27,503 nt of DNA, from assembly GCA_031553225.1 (NCBI GenBank), contig JAVBLU010000002.1, positions 1-27,503 of the forward strand. The letters are read 5' to 3'. This DNA comes from JAVBLU01 sp031553225 (GTDB lineage: Bacteria; Bacillota; Clostridia; Christensenellales; UBA1750). Position numbers and translations under genes: made by a program. Positions 1-7,017 of this stretch are shown piece after piece. Numbering within the stretch: position 1 is the stretch's first letter; every line of letters begins with the position of its first letter. The notes under the pieces are model-generated. The model was given only the letters and a program-made list of their open reading frames with translations. It was not told where the DNA came from and searched no databases.

Positions 1-216
1 CCTGCCGGACCCGAAGGCCCCGCCGGGCCCCAGGGCATCCAGGGCGAAACGGGCCCTGCCGGACCAGAAGGCCCTGCCGGACCCCAGGGCATCCAGGGCG
101 AAACGGGCCCTGCCGGACCCGAAGGCCCCGCCGGGCCCCAAGGCATCCAGGGCGAGACGGGCCCCGCCGGGCCAGAAGGCCCCGCCGGTCCCCAGGGCAT
201 CCAGGGCGAGACGGGC
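1..216 (+). repeat. Four tandem 54-bp collagen repeats
   Basis: Four head-to-tail 54-bp units (1-54, 55-108, 109-162, 163-216) encode the same 18 residues and differ only at synonymous third positions such as gga/ggg, cca/ccc and gaa/gag. A fifth, partial unit begins at 217. The array continues beyond the left edge. Such arrays change copy number by slippage or recombination and are prone to assembly collapse. Confidence 0.95.
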
Positions 217-768
217 CCTGCCGGACCCGAAGGCCCGCAAGGCCCGCCTGGTGCCAACACATCCAGCATTATCCCCTATGCCAGCGGCGCGCCTTTTGCT
301 ATCTATATGGAGGGGGCTCAGCATCCCTACTCAGTAGGATTTGGCATGGTCGGCGAGTGCCCGCATCCCATTATCGGTGGCGAACTGGTAATCACCGACG
401 GTCTCCTCTCTGCGCACCCGTTTTTCACTGCCCGCGATATGGTCATTACCGACATCGCCGTATCGATGATTATCGTTGAAAATGTAGACTTGGGGACCTC
501 TGCTGCCGACATGTATGCGCAGGTGTTCTACAAGAAAAACACCACAAATTTCATCGGTATTCCCGAAACAAAGCTCATCTTGACGCCGGGCCTGACCGGA
601 AACATAGCAAAGGGTACACTGCTCGAAGCTATGGCGAACAACCTAAGCGTCCCAGTACCCGCGGGAAGCAGGCTCATGCTGCTCCTCCATAAGGATGTCA
701 TCCAAGAGGATGTAACCAAGAGCTTGGTCGGCTTTATGAGCGGTAGTCTCTATATCCGTAGTATCTGA
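1..768 (+). CDS. Collagen-like exosporium-type protein, BclB-like C-terminal domain (5' partial)
   Basis: The frame is open from base 1, so the N-terminus lies outside the window. Residues 1-72 are four copies of an 18-residue unit made of Gly-X-Y triplets (PAG PEG PAG PQG IQG ET), then a short degenerate copy to about residue 83. A C-terminal globular region of about 170 residues follows. It opens with a short SSIIPYASGAP segment and a VGFG motif and ends in a beta-rich stretch. This order (collagen stalk, IIPxASG hinge, beta domain) is that of BclA/BclB-type glycoproteins forming the hairy nap of the exosporium in Bacillus and clostridia. A surface role on spores is inferred from family and from SigK nearby. 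It could instead be a vegetative collagen-like adhesin. The gene ends at TGA 766-768 and is followed by hairpins. Confidence 0.85.
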   Translation, partial: PAGPEGPAGPQGIQGETGPAGPEGPAGPQGIQGETGPAGPEGPAGPQGIQGETGPAGPEGPAGPQGIQGETGPAGPEGPQGPPGANTSSIIPYASGAPFAIYMEGAQHPYSVGFGMVGECPHPIIGGELVITDGLLSAHPFFTARDMVITDIAVSMIIVENVDLGTSAADMYAQVFYKKNTTNFIGIPETKLILTPGLTGNIAKGTLLEAMANNLSVPVPAGSRLMLLLHKDVIQEDVTKSLVGFMSGSLYIRSI

Positions 769-785
769 GCACAAAAGAAACGGCT

Positions 786-820
786 GTGTTCCTGATCTGG
801 GTTGTGCCAGATCAGAACAC
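786..820 (+). terminator. Hairpin downstream of collagen-like gene
   Basis: The arms 786-800 and 807-820 form a 14-bp stem with one bulged C and a 6-base loop, beginning 17 bases after the stop codon. There is no T-run after it, so it may act as a 3' stability hairpin rather than a classical intrinsic terminator. Confidence 0.6.
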
Positions 821-830
821 TTGACGGGAA

Positions 831-854
831 GCGGCGGTTTTCCATAACCGCCGC
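831..854 (+). terminator. Second hairpin after collagen-like gene
   Basis: A perfect 9-bp inverted repeat (831-839 with 846-854) closes a 6-base loop. It lies 11 bases after the first hairpin and again has no T-tract. Confidence 0.4.
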
Positions 855-866
855 GACAGTATGGGA

Positions 867-903
867 ATAAGGACACGGGAGGCGGCGCCTCCCGTGTCCT
901 TAT
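867..903 (+). terminator. Third, 17-bp perfect hairpin
   Basis: The arms 867-883 and 887-903 are perfectly complementary over 17 bp around a 3-base GGC loop. The left arm begins with AA and the right arm ends with TT, giving a weak bidirectional terminator shape. It is the third consecutive hairpin between the collagen-like gene and a small ORF with a strong ribosome site. Confidence 0.55.
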
Positions 904-941
904 AGGCTGTCACATCCTTATCCCGCACAAAGGAGGGTGAT

Positions 942-1061
942 ATGGCGTATGCGACGGGGACAAGGCGTTCGCACATCCTCACCGATGTGGTTTGTCAAGG
1001 CGACAGGCAGACATTCGCAACCTACAGAAAAGCCCGTCATCGCGTGCTTTTCTGCATGTAA
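942..1061 (+). CDS. Possible 39-aa peptide with strong Shine-Dalgarno
   Basis: The ATG at 942 is preceded by AAAGGAGG (929-936) with a 5-base spacer, a near-ideal Firmicutes ribosome site. The frame runs 39 codons to TAA at 1059-1061. The peptide is basic (several Arg and Lys), has two Cys and no clear membrane segment, and I recognise no family. The last codons overlap a hairpin (1026-1052) that fits better as the terminator of the convergent gene. The ribosome site is the only strong evidence; it could be a leader peptide or chance. Confidence 0.35.
   Translation: MAYATGTRRSHILTDVVCQGDRQTFATYRKARHRVLFCM
1026..1052 (-). terminator. Terminator-like hairpin, convergent region
   Basis: The 8-bp arms 1026-1033 and 1045-1052 carry an A-run on one side and a T-run on the other, so the element can act in both directions. 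It probably ends the leftward transcript from 1150-2193. It also covers the end of the small rightward ORF. Confidence 0.45.
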
Positions 1062-1149
1062 TCGTAACCCTTAGCAGCCGCCTCAGGTGAACCGTACGTT
1101 CCCTCTTCGGATCCGTGCGCGGTGAACAAGCGAAAAGCATATCGCGCGT

Positions 1150-2193
1150 TCAGCCCACCCGCGTGGCCGCGCGAAAAAGCGCTCCCACGTTCTGCGGTCG
1201 CACATCCGCAAGCAACGCTTCGTGGCTGGGCGATACGATGAGCCCCGTAGGAAAGAGAGCGCGTAGCGCGCTTACCCGGTCCTCCACCATCGCCTCCGTA
1301 CCCCGCACCAGCAACTCCTGCGTATCCACGCCGCCGCAAAAGCTCGCCTTGCCGCCGAAGCGCCGCGCTAACCCCTCTGCGTCCATCCCGGCCGCCAGGG
1401 CCTGAATGGGGTGCAGCGCGTCCACGCCCGCCTCCAGCAGATCGTCAAATATCTCGGACACGCTCCCGCACGAGTGATAGATCACCTTCACGCCATAGCT
1501 GTGCGCCTGATCGATCAACCGCTTGGCGCCGGGCAACACAAGCCTGCGGATGAGCGCGCGAGAGAGCATCAGCCCCGATTGGCTGCCCAAGTCGTTGCCG
1601 ATGAGCACGGCGTGCAATCGCCCTTTTGTGCTCTCATAGAACACCTTGTTCGCGCGCAGGTAGAAGTCCACGATGCGCTCGTCCACGGCCTGATACAGCT
1701 CCGGCGCTTCCAGCATGCGGATGAGGGCGGTTTCCATGCCGAAGGCCGCGCACGCGTCCTGAAAGTGGGCCGACCACAGTACGCCCAGCACGGCCCTGCC
1801 TTGCGGCACGTCGCTTACGGCCGCGGCGCAGGCCCGCGTATCGATGTAGCGCTCAGGATCCGGCCAGGGAAATCCGTCCAGCGCGGACATGTCCGCGGCG
1901 TCCGCAAACCAGCCCGGCGCAGTCAGCGTTCGTTCCTGCAATGCATCGCGTCCGGGCAGCGTAAAATCGAACGCCGCATAGATGTGGCTGGATGTCGGCG
2001 ATTGGTAGGGCATCTCCACCGGGTAAATATCGTCGCCCACCGCTTGCTTCAGCCGGCGTATGTCGCTCACGCCGAAATGAGCGTACAGCCCGGGTAAGGC
2101 GGACGGATCCGGCATACCCAGCCAACAGGCCGGACGGTCTACATCCGCCCGCTCGATGGTTCGCAAAAAGCGCTCAAGTCCGCTCAGTCCCAT
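1150..2193 (-). CDS. Uroporphyrinogen decarboxylase-like (UroD/MtaA superfamily) protein
   Basis: 347 residues, normal for the UroD/MtaA/CmuA superfamily of TIM-barrel proteins that decarboxylate uroporphyrinogen III or transfer methyl groups to and from corrinoid or CoM partners. Seen in the sequence: an N-terminal helix ending in RADVDRPACWLGMP, a central IYHSCGSV segment, then GVDALHPIQ and a GGVDTQ strand near the C-terminus. The His-x-Cys is reminiscent of the zinc site of methyltransferase members. No corrinoid protein or heme genes adjoin it, so the substrate is unknown. I chose ATG 2193 because the upstream in-frame residues are low-complexity and family alignment starts there; GTG 2202 is an alternative. 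An AAAGG lies about 12 bases upstream. A promoter is visible at 2351-2379. Confidence 0.8.
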   Translation of the reverse strand: MGLSGLERFLRTIERADVDRPACWLGMPDPSALPGLYAHFGVSDIRRLKQAVGDDIYPVEMPYQSPTSSHIYAAFDFTLPGRDALQERTLTAPGWFADAADMSALDGFPWPDPERYIDTRACAAAVSDVPQGRAVLGVLWSAHFQDACAAFGMETALIRMLEAPELYQAVDERIVDFYLRANKVFYESTKGRLHAVLIGNDLGSQSGLMLSRALIRRLVLPGAKRLIDQAHSYGVKVIYHSCGSVSEIFDDLLEAGVDALHPIQALAAGMDAEGLARRFGGKASFCGGVDTQELLVRGTEAMVEDRVSALRALFPTGLIVSPSHEALLADVRPQNVGALFRAATRVG

Positions 2194-2350
2194 CTGTTTC
2201 ACGCGCCTTTCATCTATGCAACGCGCCGTTGAGCATAAGCCCGCGTATGTCCTTGCACGCCGCCCGCAAACGCGAAACCCGGTTAGCATCTCGCCCAGCG
2301 CACCAAGCGTCCGCAGCCCGACGCGCCCGCCATGCCTCGCGCCCGACCCA

Positions 2351-2379
2351 ATTATACCCAACAACGCGCAGAACCTCAA
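2351..2379 (-). promoter_or_regulatory. SigA-type promoter for the UroD-like gene
   Basis: On the minus strand a TTGAGG -35 (2374-2379) is followed after exactly 17 bases by a perfect TATAAT -10 (2351-2356). The leader to ATG 2193 would be about 150 bases. I see no recognised riboswitch in it. Confidence 0.65.
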
Positions 2380-2430
2380 CGCTGCAGTTTTTCGACGCAA
2401 AGCGTGCAATCGACACCCTTAATAAGGGGG

Positions 2431-2461
2431 AAAAAAGCGGGATGCACAAATGCATCCCGCT
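2431..2461 (-). terminator. Intrinsic terminator of the GGDEF/HD-GYP gene
   Basis: The 11-bp perfect arms 2436-2446 and 2451-2461 enclose a 4-base loop. Read on the minus strand the stem is followed by TTTTT (2435-2431). It sits 23 bases past the stop of the gene at 2484. Confidence 0.85.
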
Positions 2462-2483
2462 GTGCGGTACATAAACGCCCGGC

Positions 2484-4640
2484 TCAGATGGGAAGCAGCG
2501 CGGTCTTATCGCGTGTATCAAACAAGTCCACAAACAGCTTCACAATGGCCGGATCAAACTGCGAACCGGCGCAACGCTGCAACTCGGCGATGGCCGTAGC
2601 ATGCGGCACAGCGCCTTTGTACACGCGCTCGCTGGTCATCACGTCGTACGTGTCGATCACCGAGAGCATACGCGCCAGCAACGGTATGCGCTTGCCCGTC
2701 AGACCGTAGGGATAGCCGCGCCCGTCCCAGCGCTCGTGGTGCGTCAAAATGCTCTCGGCTATGCAGTTGAGCTCAGGCGAAGCCATGGCGATTCGATAGC
2801 CCACCTCGCAGTGGGTCTTCATAATCGCCCACTCCTCCATGGACAGGAAACCAGGCTTATTGATCACGTCGTCCGGTATGGATACTTTGCCGATGTCGTG
2901 CAGCGACGCCAGCAACATCAGGTTGTTGATCTCGCTCGTCAGCAGCCCCAGTTTTCGCCCCATGCGTTCGGCCATGATCTCCATGCGGCGCATGTGGTCG
3001 GCCGTCTCCATGTTGCGCTGCTTCAATGTTTCCTTCAGCGAGGCAATGATTTGCGAGTGCATGCTCTTGCTCTCGAGCAGCTTGTTGGCGTACATGCAGC
3101 TCTCGGCCTGACAGAACAGATCCTTGCTGGACACGGAAGCGTCCTGTTTGCCCGCCATGCCCAGCGATACCGACACGGGGATGGCCAGGCACTGTCTGGT
3201 AGTAAAAAGCGTACGGGCGCGCTCGCACAGCTCGTCCGCCTGTTCGCGCGTAATGTCGTACAGTATGGCAGCGAACTCGTCTCCGCCGATGCGCGCGAGT
3301 ACGTCGGTCGGCCGGAAGACCTCCTGGAGCGCTTTGGCCATATCGCGCAGCAGCTCGTCGCCCTTGCTGTGGCCGAAGGCATCGTTCGTCAGCTTCAGGC
3401 CGTTCAGGTCGGCCAGCACAAGGCAAGCGTCCCTGGTGCGTTCCACGTCCAGCTCGCGCAGTTTCTCCTCAAAGTAAGCGCGGTTGCGAAGCCCCGTTAA
3501 GGCGTCGTGCGTGCTGGCGAAGGCATAGGCGCGCTCGCGTTCCCTCTCCTGGGTTACGTCGCGCACGATGCAGATGACCTCGCCGTCCCCGCCCATGGGC
3601 GCCAAAATGGTCTCGCACCAGCGCTCCTCCCTGGCATCCGGCTGCAGGTACCGGTGCCGCACGCTCACGCGCACGCCGCGGCATCGCACCCGGCCGTATG
3701 CGCATTCCACAAGGCGGCGGTCGGAACGGCAAACGATCATATCCATCAGCTGCGCACCCTGCTGTGATTCCTGCTGCACGCCAAAGCGCTCCAGGCCGCC
3801 GGGCGAAACATAGACGATTTCGTTTTCGCGGTTGACGACGATGACCAGATCAAGCGCGCTCTCCACGATCGTGCGAAAACGCCGCTCCGATCCGGTCAAC
3901 TCGCTCAGAGTGCGGCGGTAATCGGTGACGTCGGTAGACAAGCCAACCACGCGCGTGAGCTCCCCGGCCTGAGAATAGGTGCCCAATCCATGGGAACGCA
4001 GCCACACGGGCGCATCACGGCCGGGGATGTTCATGCGGTGCTCCAGGGGGGCGCCCGTGCCCGTCGTGCGCCCAAGCGCGGTGCGCAAACGTAAAAAATC
4101 ATCCTCCGGCATCATGCGGAAAAGCCTCTCCAGCGGCATAAAGCAGGCCATTTCCCCCATGCCGACGAAGCGCGCGGCGTCGGCGGACAAAAAGGCCATG
4201 CCGGTGGAAAAGTTGAATTCCCAGTGCAGCTCCTTCGTCATGGACTCGTGCACGATCTGCCGCTCGCGCATCAGTTGCTCCATGCCGCCAATATCCGCCT
4301 GCTGGGCTGGGTCAAAGCGCAGGAACAGGCTGTTTTTCTCACGGCGCACGTCGCACTGGTACCATTGGCCGCTGGCGCGCACGTAGACGGGAAAATGCTC
4401 GGGTTTGTCAATGCGAAAGAAAAGGTGCGTCCACTCGCGCAAAAGCGGGGCGTCCATCGGAAACATGTCCTCCGCCGCCCGCTCTTCGCCTGCGGGGCTG
4501 CCAAACATGCTCTTGCACGCCTCGTTCATATAGCCCACGGAGAGAGCAAACGAATAACCTTCCTGCGTGACAAAATCCAGGCGAACGGCAGCATAAGGCA
4601 GCTCCATACGAAGCAGCGGATTGTGCGCAGGCAAAGACAT
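2484..4640 (-). CDS. PAS-PAS-GGDEF-HD-GYP cyclic-di-GMP enzyme
   Basis: About 718 residues. The order is an N-terminal PAS-like region (1-120), two PAS domains (about 130-245 and 255-370), GGDEF (about 380-535) and HD-GYP (about 540-712). The GGDEF domain has an intact GGDEF signature near residue 452 and an RPTD inhibitory I-site five residues upstream, so diguanylate cyclase activity with product inhibition is expected. The HD-GYP domain keeps HDIGK, HHE and DGRGYP, the metal-binding and phosphodiesterase signatures. The protein could therefore both make and break c-di-GMP. There are no membrane segments, so sensing is cytosolic through PAS. The second in-frame ATG (4640) is favoured over 4646 because AGGAG lies 8 bases before it but only 2 before the first. 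Promoter at 4849-4877; terminator at 2431-2461. Confidence 0.92.
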   Translation of the reverse strand: MSLPAHNPLLRMELPYAAVRLDFVTQEGYSFALSVGYMNEACKSMFGSPAGEERAAEDMFPMDAPLLREWTHLFFRIDKPEHFPVYVRASGQWYQCDVRREKNSLFLRFDPAQQADIGGMEQLMRERQIVHESMTKELHWEFNFSTGMAFLSADAARFVGMGEMACFMPLERLFRMMPEDDFLRLRTALGRTTGTGAPLEHRMNIPGRDAPVWLRSHGLGTYSQAGELTRVVGLSTDVTDYRRTLSELTGSERRFRTIVESALDLVIVVNRENEIVYVSPGGLERFGVQQESQQGAQLMDMIVCRSDRRLVECAYGRVRCRGVRVSVRHRYLQPDAREERWCETILAPMGGDGEVICIVRDVTQERERERAYAFASTHDALTGLRNRAYFEEKLRELDVERTRDACLVLADLNGLKLTNDAFGHSKGDELLRDMAKALQEVFRPTDVLARIGGDEFAAILYDITREQADELCERARTLFTTRQCLAIPVSVSLGMAGKQDASVSSKDLFCQAESCMYANKLLESKSMHSQIIASLKETLKQRNMETADHMRRMEIMAERMGRKLGLLTSEINNLMLLASLHDIGKVSIPDDVINKPGFLSMEEWAIMKTHCEVGYRIAMASPELNCIAESILTHHERWDGRGYPYGLTGKRIPLLARMLSVIDTYDVMTSERVYKGAVPHATAIAELQRCAGSQFDPAIVKLFVDLFDTRDKTALLPI

Positions 4641-4848
4641 GTCCATCTCTCCTCTGGCCGGCGCCTACGGCTGTCACGACTTTTTTCTACATATTGTGGG
4701 GAGACACGTGAACAGACCCAGCAGTTAGTAGATACTTTATTGTATACAACGCTTATGTTTATGCTATATTACGAATGACAAATTTGCATAAAGATGCTGA
4801 TAATCGAGGATATTTGGCCGTGTGATGTTTAATGATGGAACGTTTTGT

Positions 4849-4877
4849 ATTATAGTACATTTTGGCTTGCCTTGCAA
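4849..4877 (-). promoter_or_regulatory. SigA-type promoter for the GGDEF/HD-GYP gene
   Basis: On the minus strand TTGCAA (4872-4877) is separated by 17 bases from a perfect TATAAT (4849-4854). The predicted leader of about 200 bases is AT-rich. I looked for a GEMM c-di-GMP riboswitch in it and did not see one. Confidence 0.6.
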
Positions 4878-4947
4878 CAAGTTTCAACAAATTATTCATT
4901 TTGTCGTTTTTACGCGTCCTGCGCTTTTCATTTGACACGTTTAGCGC

Positions 4948-4975
4948 ACAAAAAGCGCGGCCAAGCCATATGGTA
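4948..4975 (+). promoter_or_regulatory. Candidate SigK-type promoter
   Basis: CATATGGTA at 4967-4975 fits the sigma-K -10 pattern CATANNNTA, with AC (4948-4949) 17 bases upstream as the minimal -35. It lies 62 bases before the ATG of the small gene at 5038. The motif is short and loose, so chance is possible, but sigK is in the same window and the product looks spore-like. Confidence 0.35.
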
Positions 4976-5037
4976 TAGGGCAGTGGATACCCCTGGATTA
5001 CCAAGGAGTTCCCATAAAAAACAAAGGAGACAGACAC

Positions 5038-5241
5038 ATGTTTCAATCGTTTACAAACCTGATCGGCTATCCCGTGAGTATCTTCGTAGAGAACGGGGCC
5101 AATATCATCGGCGTGGTTCTTGACGTGAACCTGACGTCCGTACGCATCATCGCCTCGACCGGCGCGCTTCTTGTCGTCAATTTCGACGGCATCGACTACT
5201 TTGAGCAGCCCCGTCCCGTTCTGACCGGCATGATCGGCTAA
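5038..5241 (+). CDS. Small Sm-like protein, possible spore protein (DUF2642-like)
   Basis: 67 residues, start fixed by AAAGGAG 8 bases before the ATG. The sequence is a run of short beta strands: IGYPVSIFVENG, then NIIGVVLDVNLTSVRII, then GALLVVNFDGIDYFE. This pattern (modify-a-ligand strand, VLDV turn, strand, VxFDxIDYF end) is like the small Sm-fold DUF2642-type proteins common in spore-forming Firmicutes, several of which are coat or spore-surface proteins. The assignment is by pattern only. It is monocistronic, followed 29 bases later by a perfect 17-bp terminator. A sigma-K-like motif lies upstream, which would place expression in the mother cell. Confidence 0.7.
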   Translation: MFQSFTNLIGYPVSIFVENGANIIGVVLDVNLTSVRIIASTGALLVVNFDGIDYFEQPRPVLTGMIG

Positions 5242-5270
5242 TAACGGCGTCACCGCTCCGGCTTAATATG

Positions 5271-5308
5271 AAACGACAATCCCGGCCAAGGGCCGGGATT
5301 GTCGTTTT
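5271..5308. terminator. Bidirectional intrinsic terminator
   Basis: The perfect 17-bp arms 5271-5287 and 5291-5307 have a 3-base loop. The right arm ends in TTTT and the left arm begins with AAA, so it can stop the rightward small gene and the leftward operon ending at 5307. The leftward stop codon TAA abuts the stem. Confidence 0.9.
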
Positions 5309-5575
5309 AAACCTGCGTCTTCACCTCTTGGTCCGGCGCTTGCACAAAAATGATCGCCTGCGGCTGCGAAGCGCCGCCCCGCCGAGTAAGGAGCGTGATG
5401 TTCGCCTGGCAAGGCTGCTGTGGCCGCACGCCGTACCAGCCGCCGGTTTTCACCGTCTTGATGCAGCTCGCGGCGTCGGTGCATTGCCGTCGCGGCCCTG
5501 TGTCGCCGGATTGTACGTGCCTTCTTCACAGAACGCACAAAGGGATATCCGGGTGTCCGGCCGCCCTTCCCGCAT
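5307..5575 (-). pseudogene. Small Cys-rich protein gene, apparent single-base frameshift
   Basis: ATG 5575 lies 3 bases after the stop of the endonuclease IV-like gene. Its frame gives 30-odd coding-looking residues (MREGRP..., CAFCEEGTYNPATQG, GRDGN) and then degenerates to a stop at 5450-5452. From about 5485 another frame takes over with CTDAASCIKTVKTGGWYGV, then PCQANITLL and PQAIIFVQAPDQEV, ending at TAA 5307-5309 against the terminator. Adding one base around codons 30-31 joins the two into a protein of about 89 residues with five Cys. The last gene position in the operon and the terminator fit a real gene. I do not recognise the family. It may be a decayed gene, a recoded one, or an assembly error. 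Confidence 0.6.
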
Positions 5576-5578
5576 GGC

Positions 5579-6421
5579 CTATGCGCTCTCCCAGATTGCG
5601 CGCATGGCGCAGGCGTCGGTGGCCTGCGTATTCTTGCACTCGCAAATGAAGGTTGGGGTCCATCCGCGCCCCTTCACGAGCGGGGCTAGGTGACAAAAAT
5701 CCGGTCCGAACGCCTCATCCGCGAATGTCATATGCCGCTTCTCGCCGGCGCTCGTGTACTCGATGCGGGAGAAATGCACGTGAAAGCACCGCATCCGCTC
5801 GCCAAGCGCGCCTTGCGCCTGCGCGATCACCGCCTCAAACGCCTCGGGAGAGGAAAGGGCGCCGCCCCTCAGCGCGTGCAGATGGGCAAAGTCGATGCAG
5901 GGGATGAGCCGCTCGTCCGCCTCGCACAACGCAAGCACCTCCGCAAGGTGCCCGAACTGCCCCTTCTTTCCCAGCGTCTCCGGGCAGAGGGTGATGTGCG
6001 CAAGCCCCTGATCGTCCAGATAGGCCATGACCTCCCGCAGCTGCCGAAGCGCCGCGCGCAGGGCCTCCGGCCTGTCCATCTGGCCTACCGCGCCAGGATG
6101 GAACACCACCCGCCGCCCGCCCATGAAGTCCACCGTGCGGGCCGAATCACACAGCCAGCGCCGGTTGTTCTCCTTCTTTTCCGGCGTTTCGTCGCACAGG
6201 TTGATGAAGTAGGGCGCATGGCCGCTTAAGGCGATGCCGTGCGCCGCCATGGCCTCCCCCACCTTTCGTGCGCTCTCCTCCTGGATGTTCACACCGCGGC
6301 CGAAGCTGTATTCAAAGGCGTTCAGGCCCTGGCCGCTCAGCCAGGCCGGCGCATCCACCGTATGCTTGTGCCCTTGGTCGTAAAAGCGTTGTTCGTTGCC
6401 CGCAGGCCCAAAGCGCACCAT
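5579..6421 (-). CDS. Endonuclease IV-like TIM-barrel protein
   Basis: 280 residues, the usual size of Nfo-type AP endonucleases, which cleave DNA 5' to abasic sites with three zinc ions. The metal ligands appear in family order: GHAPYFIN (His), VFHPG (His), CPETLGKKGQFG (Glu), CIDFAHLHA (Asp, His), HVHFS (His), KRHMTFAD (His) and ECK (Glu). Overall similarity to classical Nfo is moderate, and it may belong to the related endonuclease/xylose isomerase-like group in clostridia. ATG 6421 is preferred to 6439 because AGGAGG lies just upstream of it; 6439 overlaps the previous stop as TAATG. It is third in a leftward operon with a HAD phosphatase and a prepilin peptidase. Confidence 0.85.
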   Translation of the reverse strand: MVRFGPAGNEQRFYDQGHKHTVDAPAWLSGQGLNAFEYSFGRGVNIQEESARKVGEAMAAHGIALSGHAPYFINLCDETPEKKENNRRWLCDSARTVDFMGGRRVVFHPGAVGQMDRPEALRAALRQLREVMAYLDDQGLAHITLCPETLGKKGQFGHLAEVLALCEADERLIPCIDFAHLHALRGGALSSPEAFEAVIAQAQGALGERMRCFHVHFSRIEYTSAGEKRHMTFADEAFGPDFCHLAPLVKGRGWTPTFICECKNTQATDACAMRAIWESA

Positions 6422-6438
6422 GAACACCCTCCTCTTCA

Positions 6439-7017
6439 TTACAGCCGCGCGACAAACGCGTCGATCATGCGCAGGTATGCGCACACCATCTGCGCCCCAA
6501 AAAGGCCTGAGACCGCCCACCCAAACGACAGGAAAGGCACGAACGGCAGATGATCGTCTTTGCGCACGTTCCGTCCGCAAACCCGCCAGGCGAGCACGCC
6601 CAGCGCGCAGGTAACCACCGCGATGAGCAACCCGAGCAGCCCGTCCCGCACGCCCAACAACAACCCCGCGCAGACGGCCAGCTTGATATCGCCCCCGCCC
6701 AGCGCCTGCTGCCCTGTAAGCAACACGCCCAGCGCCAGCGCGGCGAGAAGCGCTCCGCCGGTCACTGCCGCGCCGAGCAGCGCCTGCGTCCAAACGAGAC
6801 GCACCTGCAGCGCCGCCAGAACACAGCCCGCCGCAAGCAGCGCCCACAGCGCCCAACCGGGCACCAGGCGCGTGCGCACATCTTCGGCGGTGCATACGGC
6901 CAGTCCGGCCAGCAATGGCCCGTACCAGATAAGGATGGACGGGTCGCCCCGCCAGGCCGCAAGCGCGGCAAACCCCAGGGCCGCCAAAGCGGCGGGCAGC
7001 GCCGCGCGGCAGCTCAT
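6439..7017 (-). CDS. Short A24-type prepilin peptidase
   Basis: 192 residues, strongly hydrophobic with about six membrane helices. Two aspartates typical of A24 aspartyl proteases are present: AEDVRTRLVP after the first helices and GGGDIKLA mid-protein (the GxGD motif). A24 enzymes cut type IV pilin and pseudopilin leader peptides at the membrane. The N-terminal zinc/methylase domain of bifunctional PilD enzymes is missing, so this is the short form, as in CpaA/TadV and some ComC relatives. No pilin or secretion ATPase genes are in the window. ATG 7017 overlaps the stop of the HAD gene (ATGA), indicating translational coupling. Confidence 0.88.
   Translation of the reverse strand: MSCRAALPAALAALGFAALAAWRGDPSILIWYGPLLAGLAVCTAEDVRTRLVPGWALWALLAAGCVLAALQVRLVWTQALLGAAVTGGALLAALALGVLLTGQQALGGGDIKLAVCAGLLLGVRDGLLGLLIAVVTCALGVLAWRVCGRNVRKDDHLPFVPFLSFGWAVSGLFGAQMVCAYLRMIDAFVARL

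Larger units (their letters stand above)
4641..5037. other. AT-rich divergent intergenic region
   Basis: This 397-base gap separates the leftward c-di-GMP gene from the rightward small gene and is clearly more AT-rich than its surroundings. It contains the promoter at 4849-4877, a 10-bp palindrome (ttgtatacaa, 4740-4749) and a SigK-like motif at 4948-4975. I see no convincing additional gene. Confidence 0.5.

Noticed and set aside
1..240. CRISPR-like array from the 54-bp repeats
   Set aside because: The units are directly adjacent, in frame, and encode Gly-X-Y triplets; there are no spacers.
1411..2097. 228-codon plus-strand ORF opposite the UroD-like gene
   Set aside because: High-GC antisense shadow; His/Arg/Ala-rich with no family pattern and no ribosome site.
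4641..4842. c-di-GMP riboswitch in the leader of the GGDEF/HD-GYP gene
   Set aside because: The conserved GEMM core and tetraloop-receptor patterns are not visible in the leader.
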